Shown in pieces: positions 1 through 13,334 of a DNA stretch of 64,000 nt. Source of the DNA: Tetrahymena elliotti 4EA (lineage: Eukaryota > Ciliophora > Oligohymenophorea > Hymenostomatida > Tetrahymenidae); the NCBI GenBank assembly GCA_000231825.2, contig JH720340.1, positions 1 through 64,000 on the forward strand. Direction: 5' to 3'. Within the stretch, counting starts at the first letter, position 1. Every line of letters begins with the position of its first letter. The translations under genes and the position numbers were made by a program. The notes under the pieces were generated by a model. That model saw only the letters and a program-made list of their open reading frames with translations. It was not told the DNA's origin and ran no database searches.

Positions 1-1511
1 CTTTTTGATTAATTTCATAAATAATAATTATTTTTTATAAAGATTCAAAAAGAAGAAGTTCTAATTAAAAATTTAAACTATCTAAAAAAACTTAAAATTT
101 TTTATCTTTCTTTTTTCTCATGTTTTTGTAAGAAATAATTGATTTCGGAAGTTTCTCATAGACAAATATTTTTAATAAAATATTTTTTCTAGTTTATTTG
201 AGGGTTTAGGAAAAAATTAGTGTTTGAATAAAATATATTTTAAAAATGGTTCAAAACTATTAAAAATATGAATATTCTGTTTTGGTTTTTTTTAGAACAA
301 ACAAATGATAAAATTTTCTTTCTTAAATATTTCAAAATAATTGAAGGAATAATTTAAATTAAGCCCAGTTCATAAGTAAATTTATGAACACAATTATAAA
401 TAAAAATAATTTAATTCTCATATCTTAATGAATATAAATTTAATAATGTTTACTAGATCAATTAAATTAAACTACAAAATAGGTATGAAACTTTTATCAT
501 ATGCTAGAAGAAAATTACGAATTACTTGTTTTGGTAGTAGGTGTGAGGATAATTTCTTTAGAATTTAACTTAAATTTTTGAAATTTTTTAGAAGTTAAAT
601 AATTAAAAAAACCAAACAGCATTTTTTGCATTTTATAGGAAATTGTTTGAATACAAAAAGTATTTCTAAAATAAATATAAATTGATAGTGTTATAATTTT
701 TTAATTTGACATGCTATAATTAATATTTGAAATAATTATGTACTCTCAAATTGATTTGCAGCTGGTCTTTTTTACTAATTATTTAATTTAACAGCAAAAT
801 AATTTTTTATAATTGGAGTTACACAGCTAGCTGAGCGTTAAAAAAATTTTCTTTTCTTTAGTAGAAAAAACTTAAGAAATTACCCTGTAATTACTGTAGG
901 GAGAATAGAGAATATATTAGAGAAAGAGTAATTAGTAATTGTTAGAAGATAATCAAAAAATAATAATTCGAGTTATATATTAGGATGAGATAGTATTTTA
1001 GGTTTTGAAAATATAATTTAGATTGGTAGCTAATAGAGAGTCTTTTACAAGTAGTATAGTTGGCTAAATAGTATTTAAGATGAGAGAAGAATTAGAAATA
1101 AATTCAAAAAAGTGAGAGCTCTTTGCTTTATTTTTTAATTGAGAGAGAGAAAAATGTGAAAGGGGTAGGGCTTTTAATTAAAAGTGAACCGGCTAGCTTT
1201 TTATTTTATTAGATTTTTCTTGTATTATTTTAAGAATTTTATCATGAAATTTAGAAAGAAAGAGTTAATCTATTAAATTGATTAAAAGAAAAGGGGTTTA
1301 AAGAAATCATATTTCTGAAGAATATTGTTTATAATTAATAATTCAAACAAAAAAATAATTGATATCCAAAAACTTAAATAATTAAGAAAAAGCTTAGAAA
1401 TATTCTTAGTCATCAAATATCATTTATTTGATCCATTCTACCTAAATATTCAAACCCATTAAAATTCAAATACTCTTAAAACTACCATCATTTTATTGAA
1501 AATCTTTGAAA
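1..1511. other. AT-rich intergenic DNA, no gene recognised
   Basis: Only AT-rich sequence with homopolymer runs is seen. No frame shows a recognisable domain or a convincing exon with flanking splice sites. A slightly less AT-rich patch near 800-1200 with GAGAGA stretches has TGA in all frames I followed. The last part presumably holds the promoter and 5' UTR of the following gene. Confidence 0.5.
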
Positions 1512-3729
1512 ATGTGCCTTTTAGATGCTAGATGTAGATGTGAAAATGGCTAATGCAGTCATATTGGTAACTAAATGCCTTTCAACTAATTGTTTAATCC
1601 TCAATTCCTTAACCAAGATGCCTTCTAAGTTCTTGATTAAACCAAGAAGTTACTTAGCCAAAAGACTGAAATTATCAATCCTATCGTTAAAAAGGTGAAG
1701 CGCGAAAATGACTTTATTCAATAAGGTAAGCACATACCATTTAACTGATTTATATTTATTGTTTTGATAGAGTTTAATTTCTTGGAATTGTTTTCATTTT
1801 TGTTTTAAGACTAAGTAAATTTTTAATTAAAACGCTTTGTCCCAAACAAACAATTAAAAATGATTCCAATTAATTAGCTGAAAATATTGGTATAAATTAG
1901 CTATATTACTAAATAATTTCTCAAAAAGAATTCTAACTAACATTTCTTTTTAAAATAATTTAGCTGAATCAAATGAAAATGCTAACACCATGAATAATAT
2001 GATTGCTGAAAATGTTGATAATTCCAGCTTCTAATTTTAATAGAATTTACTTCCTTTACTCAATTAATTCTAACCCATGAAGCCTGTTGGTTATGGAATT
2101 GCTAGCAATGCTCCCAATTAAACTCAATAAAACAATAACAACATCCAAAATAGCTCTTTCCTTATCAAGCCCTCTCCTTTCTAGGCTTCTAGCAATGGCT
2201 TGCCCACTGTTTCAAATAACTTAGAAACTCTTTTGAAAGACATGCAAGCTAGAGTTATGGGAATGTTCGCTTTCTAAAGCAAAATGTTAACTGAATTATA
2301 AGAAAAGAGTAATTTACAAGCCTAAACCATCAATTTATTGTTCGATGAAGTCAAGCAATTAAAGTATAATTTTAAATTCTCATTGCACACATAAACAATT
2401 TATGGGATAAAGTTTGATAATTTTGAATGATTCATTGACTTGATTGAATTTGTTAAAAAAAAATATTTAATTTTGCAAAGCAAAAAAAAACCTGAGAGAT
2501 GAGTTATTATTCTTTTTATAGAAAAAACAATAATTGGTTGACACAAAAAATGAAAATTAAGAAAAAGTCATGAAAATTATAAATGAAATTTCACAACAAT
2601 TTACTTCTTTGTCTTTCAAAAATAGAACAATTTCTAGAAAAGAATAAATTCCCCAGTTGAAATTCCTTTTTGATTTATTCCTTTTATTAATTAATTTTGG
2701 GAATAGTTAGGTTGAATTTACTATTCTCTCTTTAATTAATTAAAATTGATAGGATTTTTCACTCATCCATCCCTTTCTAAATATTAGTCACTAATTTAAA
2801 CTGATTAGCTGGCATTATTTATCACTCAAAATAAATGGAAAAACAAAAAAACTTTAAGTATGTCTACTCCAAAAATATAAACTCTACACTCATAAAAATA
2901 GTATCAAAGTATTTAAAATATTTTGAATTATTAGCCAGGGTGTGAATTTTTAACAAAACTTAATTCAATCAGCTCAAATCATAGCACAATTCTAACATTA
3001 CTCCCATTCATTTCTACATAAATTTGATTACAATTTACTAATATTTACTGATTTAAAAAAAGGAATATTGTTCAAACCTCTAAGACTGATCAACCAGCCG
3101 AAGTTACTTGCCAACCTATTTATACTTAAATTGCTGCTTCTAATGATACTTGCTCTTTGGGTGGTCCCATTTCTCCCTAAGGATTAATTTAATACCTCTT
3201 CAAGAAGAAAGAATCTGACTACAAATATAAGCTTATCTTGAACAATCCTCTTGAATAGCCTCTCTACAGAGAAAGAAACTTCAATATTAATGTCAGTTTG
3301 GTTGACAGAGACGACAATACTGTTTCCAATAACAATCGTATCCCTCTCAACATTTCCATTTACACCTCCGAAAATCCTCCCAAATTCATTGATACAAATA
3401 CTTCAGGCAATAAAATATTGAAAGGATTCACTGAAAAGGACTTACAGCAAGGCTAAATCACATTTGATAAAATATAGATTAAGGAAGTTACAAGCCATTT
3501 CCGTAATGGTTGGGTTTTCATCGTTATATTCCCCAAGTAACTCAACTACGAAAGTGGAAAATCTATTCACCGTAAAGACGATATTGATATCAATGAAATT
3601 AGACCTCTCATTATTGAAAAGGTTGTAGTTAAAGCAAAAAAGCTAAAAGAAGGAAAGAAATCAAAAGATGGAAACAATAGTAACGACGATTCAAAGGAAT
3701 AATCCAATGAAAAGATCGAAGATAATTGA
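1512..3729 (+). CDS. conserved unknown protein, 3 exons, 426 aa
   Basis: Exons 1512-1725, 1964-2363 and 3063-3729 join in phase (introns of 238 and 699 nt, GT...AG) to give 426 residues ending in TGA. The N-terminus has a Cys-rich start (MCLLDARCRCENGQCSH), followed by a Gln/Asn/Ser-rich stretch. The C-terminal half (about residues 205-400) has a compositionally normal, beta-rich look with segments such as SHFRNGWVFIVIFPK and RPLIIEKVVVKAKK, then a Lys/Asp/Asn-rich tail. I have the impression that proteins with this C-terminal pattern recur in ciliates, but I cannot name the fold or function. A beta-sandwich is only a guess. The start could instead be the ATG of MPFNQLFNPQ, about 22 codons later. 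The 699-nt middle intron has no evident missed exon. Confidence 0.75.
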
Positions 3730-4175
3730 AAAAACTGAATGAATAAAAAATCTGAGAAAGCTGATTATTTCTCCAAACTACACAAACCATCCCTCCCTCT
3801 TTACTATCAATACTCTTCTAAAAAACCTTATTTATAATAATTTCATTTACGGCTAACTCTTTTAAAAAAATTGTCTTAAATTATTGTGAGTTAATTAAAT
3901 AGATTTGAATGAATTTATTCTAAGAAATTTCAAAATAGTATAATAAAAAACAAATAAACATACAAAATATCCGATAACTAAGTGAACAAAAGTGGTCTTT
4001 GGTATTATTATCTCAAAAATACATTTGCTATTTTACTAAGAAAAATCATTCATTTTTCCAATTAAAACATACTTTGTTTGTTAATCAGGAGCGCTTTAAC
4101 TCTTATTCTGCATTGCGATGAAATTAATTAAAACTAACCAAGTTTGTCTATCTTAAATGAATAAAAGAATGAGTT

Positions 4176-4188
4176 GGAGTGAAACTCC
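4176..4188. other. short GGAGT/ACTCC hairpin
   Basis: GGAGT (4176-4180), loop GAA, ACTCC (4184-4188): a perfect 5-bp stem in AT-rich spacer. It may be chance; no flanking RNA-gene boxes recognised. Confidence 0.25.
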
Positions 4189-5304
4189 TCCTTCTTGTCA
4201 ACTAACTAAACAAACAAACAAAAATTAAAAATGTATCTTTAGATAACTATTTTTCATCTATATATATTATAATCAACAATAAAAAACCAACTCTAAAATA
4301 TAAATTCTTCTACCTATAACCTTTATATATTTAAATAAAATATGTCTTAATTATTTATATGTACTGTATAAGAGTCTATTCCTCTTTTAAGTTATTATCA
4401 TCTTCAAAAACTAATTATAGTTCTTTTTACTAATATTTCATGAACGAAACAGCTTAATTGGTTAGTTAATTTTATTTTCGTATCTCTAAAATTTTTACAA
4501 GAAATTTATCCTCCGAAATGCTTTTTACAATACATAAACACATTGATCATCATAAAAAAATTTATTCAGATGTAAATTAACAATTAATGCATTTTTGAAT
4601 GCAAACAATTTTCAATTATTTACCAAATAACTTTTTAGTAAACTTAATTAATAATTTATTAGAAATTTCCTATCTCATCAATCAAGAGAATAATTCAAAA
4701 TTAGTAACTCTTCCCCTCAAATTTACATGCTGTGTAATAAGAATAAAGTCAGCTGGCTATGCTATTAACATAAATCAAATGAATTTATTCTTTTAATTCT
4801 ATGATCAACAAATGATTTAAATTAATTTTATAATTCAAATTTTTTTGGGTATGAGGCTGTAAAGTAAGTATTTAAATATCAAAGGGCCAATTAAGAAAAT
4901 AAAAAAAGATCCTTGTAATCAAAAAAAATTTGCATAATATAAATTCTTTATTGATGATACTGGAGTATTTGTGCAAATCTTAATTTATTTCTATCTATCT
5001 CTATCTATTTATCTACATTTCAATTTTGTATGAATTATTGCAAATAGATTTATTAGTTTTATATGAGATAGAATTTAATAATAAATTAACATTATATGTA
5101 AAATAAAACGAAAACTAATTTAAGTAATTAACTACTTCATACAAAATTTGCTGTCCATTTTTTCAATAGAGGAAAAATTTTTCATTTCTGATAAAAAGTT
5201 TAAAAAATTTTTGTTTAATAAATATGGTAAATATAGAATACATGACATAAATCTAATACTATTCCAAACAAAAAATCAAGAAGCTTAAAACTAACTATTA
5301 ACAA

Positions 5305-5334
5305 CTCATTCTAGGCTGTTAAAAGCCGAGTGAG
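5305..5334. other. 11-bp GC-rich hairpin, candidate structured RNA
   Basis: CTCATTC (5305-5311) pairs with GAGTGAG (5328-5334) with one G-T wobble. After a 2-nt bulge, GGCT (5314-5317) pairs with AGCC (5324-5327) around a 6-nt loop. This is the most stable palindrome I noticed in the intergenic DNA. No recognised snRNA, tRNA or snoRNA signature surrounds it, so its role is unknown. Confidence 0.35.
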
Positions 5335-7422
5335 ATCTGTTTTGATAAATTTAGTGTTAAGGAATGTCATAATTTCGAGTTGGGAAGATTTGTCTAACAT
5401 ATTTGACATTGATAAGTTTTATTATGTTTGTTAGACTGCATACTAATTAGGATAAATTAAATTTTAAAATATTAAATTGTGGTGTAAATACTAATTAAAA
5501 GTGTGAGTATAAAATGTCTTTCTTAGACTTTCAGCAATTTAAAAATTTTTGAAATGTCCCATTATTCTTTTCAGTAATCTCCTTTTTATAAATAAAAAGT
5601 CCTTGAAATTATTAAATATGAGGTAAAGGATTATCAAAGAAATAACTAAATAAATGTACTGATTTTATTTAATTTGCTCTCTTAAGCTTTACGGACTTCT
5701 AAATTTTATTTTGCAGAAGATTACCCACTTTCTCCATATATATAGCGTCATCTTACTAACGATTAACAAGACTTATTAAGGCACAATATATTTATCAAAA
5801 TAACAAACCATTTACTTTGGCTGTAAAAATGTCTAATAAACTGGAAAGATACATTCTAAGATCTTCTGCCTACTCTTCCTCAGACACGATTCTTCGTTTT
5901 TATTTAACTCTTTTTTCTGATAAACTGATGAACAATTTTATAAAATGATTTTATTCTTTTAAAACTTCTCAGATACATCATTAAACACATGAATTTTCCA
6001 AATAATTCTCTTGAAAAGGTAAAAAGAGTACCAGGAATCTATGTACATTTATTCAAAATTAAAAATAAAAGAAAATTGCACTTTTTGCAAGTGACTATTT
6101 CCTAATTATTTATAAAAGAAAATATTTATTTCTCAACTAATTTATATTTGGTTAATATTAAATAGAAAAATTTAATAAAATATTTTCCAAAACTACTCCA
6201 AAAAAAGAAACTTACATCTTTAAATACACCATGCAACAAAAATATAAATTATCTTTGGAGCTAAAACAATGATTTTTATATTTTTTATCTTTAATTTAGT
6301 AATAGATAGCGCATTTTAGATAATTAATTACCCACTTTATAGTTCAAGCTACCCTACCCCTAATTTTTGTAAATTTTAATCATATTCAGAATAAGTTTAT
6401 ACTCTCATCACAACAAATAAACGGAACATGCATTCTGATAAAATAATGTCTACTTTATTTAGTAAAGCTATCTATAATCAACAAGTTTGGAATATTTTTT
6501 ACTCAAAAATAGTTGAAGCATTCCACTATTGTCCACCTTAGCCTTATTTGAATCAAAGTTTTCATAAATTAAATCTTTTAGCCAAATATATTGTTCTATT
6601 TGTTTTATTCTGAGTATTCTGAGCTTCTTAAAGATAGGTATCACAAAAGATAGCACAAATCAAAATATTACAATTTTAACTTTTGCTTAATTATTACTAC
6701 TTATTTAAATTATTATTCCCTAAATACTTGAAATGAATTTAATCTTGTTGCTTAAGCAAAAAAAAAAATTATATTAGAGAAAAATACTCATAATTTGTAT
6801 TCTTAACTAAGTAAGCCAAAAAATTGTATCTAATTAATGCGATAAAAACAAAACTATTGACTAGGAAATGCAAATCAACAATTTTAGAGAAAAGCAGAAT
6901 GAAATTATATGAATCTAAATAAAATATTTTAAAAATACAAAGATATTCTTTGAAAAAAAGAACATCTATTATCCAAATTAAATTAAGAATTAACATGATT
7001 TGACTTTATTAAAGCATGATTAAACGAATAATTACAGCTATACAAAATTTTGATCTATCTCATAAATAAATTCCAAAAAAATAAAAATAAGAAAAGTGAA
7101 AAGAAAAAATAATTTCACTGAACAACAGAAAGAATTTATGTGTTTTTTTGATTAATTGCAAAATTCAATATATTTTAAATCATTTTAGTTTTAATAATGT
7201 ACCAATATTAAGTCTAGAAAAATAAAGAAAAGAAAAGATTAACTTTGATATTAACTAACATAATTAAATACTGATTCAATTTATTTTTATAAAAGAAAAT
7301 TTTTAAATAGAATAGTGAGTTTTATTTAATGAATTTTGTTAGAAATCGTGAAAAATCTTTGAGAATAGTCTGTGCAAATTTCTATCAATAAATTCATTAA
7401 AAATCAAAAGTAAGCTTCTAAT

Positions 7423-10400
7423 TCAGTTTAGATTTTTTGTAGGCATGAACTCAGTAAAAACTGTTTTATTTTATAAATAAGACTCATGAGCTATTTCAAT
7501 GCTCTCATTAAGCATCGAATTCTTTTCTGGACTAATTTCAAATAAAGTAGGTTTGGATAGCCTATTTAACCTTGAGTCATCTTCTAGGTTATCTTAAGAT
7601 ACACGGAAGAGGCTTTTATTTTATTCTATTTTTAGATTTGATTTTGTTTTAGTAATGCATTCTAAGTTGTCATTTGAAGTCTGCTAAATATTTTAAATCG
7701 ATGCTTCTTTTTGTTAAATTTCAATTGGCTACTATAGGAGTTGGTTACTTAAATTCTAGAAATTGTTATTATTTTCCATAAAATTTCGAAAACCTCCATT
7801 TGATGGAGAATTATCATTCATATTTTGATAATACTTTTATTATCTTGTCTTTTCAAAATAGCTTAAAATTTGTGGATCTAACATGCTCAGCAGCTTTTAA
7901 TCTATTTCAGAAATATCTTTGTAATCATCCTTTATTTTATTAAAAGCTAAGTAGGCTTCATGTGCTTTCATCAAAGTAGTTTTTTCTATAAATAATTTAA
8001 TTATTCATTAGGTTTTATTATTAAAATATTTTGTCTATTTTAGAATCAAAAATTATTAATTCTTTTTAGATTTTGTTTTTTTTTGAAATTAGACCTTAAA
8101 AAAATTAAAATTATAGAAACACACCTTTATTTACAAAGGGCAAGTAATAAAAATATTTGAAGAATAGATTATGTCTTTAAATAAAGAAAAATTTATTTAT
8201 TAAATTTTAAATTAATTTTTTAAAAGAAAAATATATTGAAGTTTACCTGAGTCTAAAATACTCCATGTTGTTTTGAATCTGCTCTCTTCTGGCTGATTAG
8301 TAGATTTTAATTTTAAAGAATAGCCTTTCTGTGGGGTAATATTCATATTATCGTTTTTTTATTCCTGTTGGATTTTTAGCTGCTGCTATTGATATTGAGT
8401 CTTATTGTTAATTACAGGCTTTGGCATGTAATCAAATAATTTTAACTAATTTTCATTTAAAATTAACATTTTTAGCTTATCTATTTCAATTAATTTATTG
8501 ATAATAAACACAGCATCTAATCTGTCATTAATTTTATCTAGAGTATATCTAAGCTATTGTCTTTTCTTTTTTATCTTTCCAAATGGCAAGAAGTATAAGA
8601 TGTATTCATATGCCTTAAAGATTAAACCACCAGTTTTAGGGGTGAATATTTTCTTGAAAAACCAATCTCCTTGCTTTCTAAGAGATTTTCTTTTTTTTAA
8701 TTTAGCAGAATCTGGATCTTGGTTTTCTTAGTAAACATGCAGCAGCTAAGAAATGTAATTTTAATCAGCCGTAAAACCTTTTTTCAGTTTTTTAGATATA
8801 GATTATTTTTTGATAGGACTCGGACTCTATTCTAAAGGCAAAGTAGAAATATTCAATTCTGGATTAACATTTTACATATTAATCAAGGGAGCTTAGTTGT
8901 ACTTAATTTCTCTTTAACCTTAATTGTTAAAAGTATTTTCATTATTTTCTGTATTGAAAATCTAATTATTATTAGTTTACTAGGTAAAATTATTTTGATT
9001 CATTTTTTGATTGAAATTAAAATAAAATTTATTTTCTGGATTTTCTTATGTTTCTTCATTGTTAGCTTAAGCAGTATTTTAAATTGTAATCAAATTTAAC
9101 TTTATTTCATTGTTTTCAACTGGCTCATCATTATTTTTTGCATTAATTTAAGTTGTTTCATTTTCTTAAATTTCTTTTTTTAATTAAATTTCATTAATAT
9201 TTTCAATCTAAATCCTCCTATTTGAGCTTATTAAATTATTACTTCCATTTGTTTTTTAGGGAGTCTCGAATTCAGGTAATCCTGGAAGATCACTCTTTCT
9301 ATTTTTGTTTATGGAGATAGACTAGGTTGTTTCATTTGGTAATTCTTATGTATTAACAGTTTGTTTCTTTAATGATGATCTTTTAACTCCCATTAAATTA
9401 AATCCAGTTATCTTTTTAAAATCATGATTTTAGCTATTTTCTTACTTTATCTAATAATTTTAAGCTTGTGAAGTGAATCCTTGTTGACATTTTATCCCAC
9501 TAGGTGAAGGATTATGAGATTAATTATGTTGAGCTTAAGAATAAGGTATAATTATTTATCCTCCAGAATCTCTTTTTAATCCAAATATTTGTGGTATCTA
9601 GTTATTAAAGGGCATTATAGAATTTTTTGTTTCATTTTATATATTTTTATTTTTATTTGAAAGAACTGGAGATTATAATGCTAAATCAGGATGCTGCATA
9701 ACAACTTCTTCTTATTCTGATTTTTATTTTTCTAACTCTTCATCATCATCAAAACAAAATATTTCATTCATCAAAGATGTTTAGAAGTGGATCTTAGCAA
9801 AAGGAGTTACTATCATCCCAAATATATATATAAGAGCCTTTGCTAAACCACCAATTTCTGCTACAACAGCTGATAGTTTAGTGTATTGTCTCCTGTATTA
9901 AGAATATTTTTCTTCTAATTAAAATTGGATAGATAGTAATACTTATTTACTTTAATCAACATCTTCTATATCATATATTATATTCGTGTTAGACAAAGCC
10001 ATATTAACTTAGGTTACTCCATTTAAAAATAAATTATCTTAAGTTTAAATTTCTGTATATTAAAAATGCAAAGTGGCTTTCTTTTGGTATCCAGATATAA
10101 AGGAATGGGATTATATTTTGACAGATTGCTGTAAAGGATTTTCAAGAGTAGAAAAATTTAAATTATGGTCCATGAATACAGTATCCAAAAGAAGTTAATT
10201 AAGTTAGTACTATTTATCAATACAATTAGTAGAGATACACTTTAGAATTTGTATTATAAAAACACTCTTATTTTCAGCTTAACTTTACAAGTAGTATTTA
10301 CTAGCATTACCAATATTATTATCAAATTAAATACAGTATAAATACTGATATGACATCTTATGCTAAATATAATCAATAAAATACTGCTATTAAACTGATA

Positions 10401-10815
10401 ATTTATCTTGGTTAGCATTACTGTATAAAACGCTGCATTCAACAAAATTAACTGCTATAGTTTATTCATCAACTATTTAGGTATTAATATTAGAAGTTTT
10501 AATCAATAATTCAGCACTAAAAGAAGTGCTTAAATCAGATTTTATATAATTTTAATCTTTCTTCTGTCGCAGACCAAATGCTATAGGAAATTATCCACTA
10601 GTTAAATCAAATTTAGGAGATGTTAGGCCATTTGTGTTATAGTTAACTATTGGGTTGTTTTTGTAAATAACATCTTGAGCTTCAATCCAAAAAGCTACTG
10701 CAAATATAATAACCAAAAATACTGTAAAAATACTTCCGCAGTATGTCTTATGATGGGTTTAATGCTAAAAGCTCAATTAAACGCTGGTACCAAAAATATC
10801 AATCTTTTTAAACAT
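7423..10815 (-). CDS. large two-span membrane protein of a ciliate family, 1043 aa
   Basis: Read on the minus strand from ATG at 10815. Exon 1 is 10815-8247 and exon 2 is 7985-7423 (intron 8246-7986), phases matching, stop TGA. The protein opens with MFKKIDIFGTSVQLSF, then one hydrophobic segment (about residues 24-46, SIFTVFLVIIFAVAFWIEA). A probable extracellular region of some 260 residues follows, then a second hydrophobic segment near residues 307-335 (ALIYIFGMIVTPFAK). The remainder is a long, presumably cytoplasmic Gln/Asn/Lys-rich region. A motif-like block near residue 740-800 (FLPFGKIKKKRQQLRYTLDK, then NDRLDAVFII) resembles what I recall from many putative transmembrane proteins of Tetrahymena. 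Function is not known; the architecture is seen, the family link is recollection. Confidence 0.85.
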
Positions 10816-12201
10816 GGGCTTCATTTACTTGCTAAATAATATAATTTTTGGGAATTAATATTTTCTCTAAAATTTAGAGTGTAGTAATTATTACTCGCTA
10901 AATTTTGTATAAATATTTTGCTTTGATTTGACAACAGAATTATGAAGCAAAAACCAATTTTTAGTGATTTTAATAGTAAAAATTAATTAAATATTGATAT
11001 GAAGCAATTTTATAAATCAAATCTTCAATATCTTTTAAAATGAATGAGCTAAATTTATCATAAATTTAAAATATTCTACTTAGTTTATTAATATCTTTGA
11101 CAATTATAGATACAAAATATGTTTCAAAATAATACGAAACTAATCTCTACTAGTTTTATTTTCTTTAACTGTTTCTTGGGATTATGATAAATTACTTATG
11201 GAAATTAATTAATGATGTAAATAGATTATTTCTTTTAAGAGTGTTAATAAGACTTTTGTGATGCAATAAAATATGTGGCAAATTTATGACATTATATTAA
11301 TTATTCAATTTAAATTTATTAATTATTTTTCTAACAAACAATTATTATCTGCTCACTCATTTCCATCAATTCTATTAAGCAATTTTCTTTCAATTATTTA
11401 TCCTCTTTATATTTAGATGCAAGCAAAATTATAAATATATAAAAAAGATAAAATTTTTAATCCTTTCTATTTCTTTTACAACAAAAAAATAAGATCTTTC
11501 AAATATCTTTTAAAAATATGTAATTCCTCAACTTTTTTTATCAGCTGAAATTAGAAAAAGAATATCATAGTAATTGATAAAATAAAGACAATTATGAATA
11601 TTTTTTATTTTGATAAGCTCTACTTGAATTTCAAATATGTTAGTTTAAAGATAACTTCTTTTCTTACAGACAAAATTGTAAGTAATAGTAATTAAAAATT
11701 AGTTGGACCATAAAAGAACTACTTTTCCTCATAATTTAAAAGTGCAAAAAACTAAATTTACTATGCAAAGCTTACTAGGTTAATTGTGGATATAGATAAT
11801 CATTAAATTAAATTAATGAATTTTTATAGATTTAAATTTTTAATAAAATAAAAAAAAGAAGTGTAACATAGATAAATTCATATAATAAAATTTAATTCTA
11901 TATTTTATTTATTTGTTCATATTTTTTACTAAATTTTGTTTATTTTTTTATAAAAACCAAAAATGAAATATTTTTTACTTTAATCTAATTTATTTTATTA
12001 CTTTCTATTTATTTTACATAAAAGAAATAAAATGTTATTAATAGAGTGTGCATGAATATTTGAAATAAAACAATATCTTCAGTTTCAATAGAAATTATCT
12101 AAATAAATAAATTCAATTTATTTAAAAAAACGAAGGCAAAAAAAAATATTGTTTATACAAGATATAAACAACTTTTAATTTTATATTAAAACTACTAACT
12201 C
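10816..12201. other. AT-rich intergenic DNA
   Basis: Lies upstream of the membrane protein gene (start 10815, minus) and downstream of the carbonic anhydrase gene (stop 12202, minus). It should contain the promoter of the former and the 3' UTR of the latter. No exon, RNA gene or repeat recognised. Confidence 0.5.
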
Positions 12202-13334
12202 TCATAACATTTTGCATACAAAGAAATTAAGAAAAGTGTAAATGACGAAGAAACTGAAGAAGTGAATGAATTACTCTTCACATTATATATTTCCCTTTTT
12301 TATGGTTCTTCCATTTACTGATTATAGAGGTCTGTTATTTCCTGCTCCCTTAGCAAATTATAAGTCTCCCTTGAAGTAAATACTAATACTTTATAGCTGA
12401 GCAGTTGTAATTGGTTAAACTGATGAATAGACATACCAGTTTACACTTTCTGTGCATGGAGGTACTGATAAAGATCCTTGATAAAGGTAATAAGAAGAAG
12501 TTAAATCTAAAGAACTTAAAGCTTGAGTCATATTAAGACTTATTTGTGGAGCAGATGCTGCTGTAGCACTAGCTTTTGTTGGATCATATGAACTAAAGAA
12601 GGTTGTGGTAGATGAGTCACTAACTGAAAACATAATTGAAACTATTGCGTATTATGCAATAGGTGAAGTACTAGAGCTTGGAGCAGTCTAAGAAAAGTTA
12701 GGATTTATAGTATGGAGTATTTATAATTCTACATCAGGCTAACTTCCATTTAAGTGATTCTCAGCAGGTGAGTGAATACTAAAATAACTAGACTAATAAC
12801 CACTAATAACACCGTCCAAGTTACTTGCATATAAGTAACTCCAATATGAATTTGTGGGAGCTGTACTGCTTAAAACTTAAGATTTAATTATCTAAGTAGT
12901 AAGAGCTGCACTAGAAAGTTACAAAGTTAAATTCATCTATTTTATAAAATTGAATTGCAATTTTCAATTTTTATATTTAAATAATTATCTAAAAAATGTT
13001 AGAAATTTCAATGCAAAGTGTTGAAAATACAAATTAATCTATATTTTTCCTATTTATTTACTCCTTACTTTAAAGAATATTTTTGATAAAATCTATTTCA
13101 AATATCTTTACCAATGCTTTTTAAAAAATTAAAAGATAATAGTTTTACTGTATTATCACATGATCCTTGAACATCTGATATATCAATAGGTGATTAAAGT
13201 GAACCTGATAGACAAGTACCAGTCCAGTCTGAACCTTGATTTGCATAACTGTAATCATCAGCCTAAGTTTAAGCTATTAATAAGATGGATACTAAAGTTA
13301 AATATTTTAAACTATTTTTTCTATTATTTCCCAT
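12202..13334 (-). CDS. alpha carbonic anhydrase-like secreted protein, zinc site degenerate
   Basis: Two minus-strand exons, 13334-13149 and 12936-12202, join in phase 0 to give 306 residues. A clear signal peptide (about residues 1-25, MGNNRKNSLKYLTLVSILLI) leads into the classic alpha-CA start: YANQGSDWTG, then the QSPIDI block with an upstream Cys. The signature region aligns as YFSIHSPAENHLNG and DVELQILH. Compared with the usual HxH...ELH pattern, the first ligand is Ser115, the second His117 is kept, and the third is Gln134. The gatekeeper block reads YLYQGSLSVPPCTESVNW. A hydrophobic C-terminus (about 282-306) may be a GPI-anchor signal or membrane span. The family is certain by pattern; loss of CO2 hydration activity is inferred from the missing ligands. 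The donor after residue 62 could lie a few codons later. Confidence 0.85.

Larger units (their letters stand above)
3730..7422. other. 3.7 kb AT-rich intergenic DNA with two small hairpins
   Basis: No convincing protein-coding exon was found on either strand; the short ORFs here are compositional. Two less AT-rich hairpins stand out (4176-4188 and 5305-5334) and are listed separately. Both neighbours end into this gap (plus-strand gene stopping at 3729, minus-strand gene stopping at 7423), so it is a convergent 3'-3' spacer. Its length is therefore unusual and could accommodate an undetected RNA gene. Confidence 0.45.

Noticed and set aside
4980..5020. CTATCTATCTCTATCT tract considered as a telomere-like or regulatory repeat
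   Set aside because: Short simple-sequence run; not the ciliate telomere motif and no second copy of interest.
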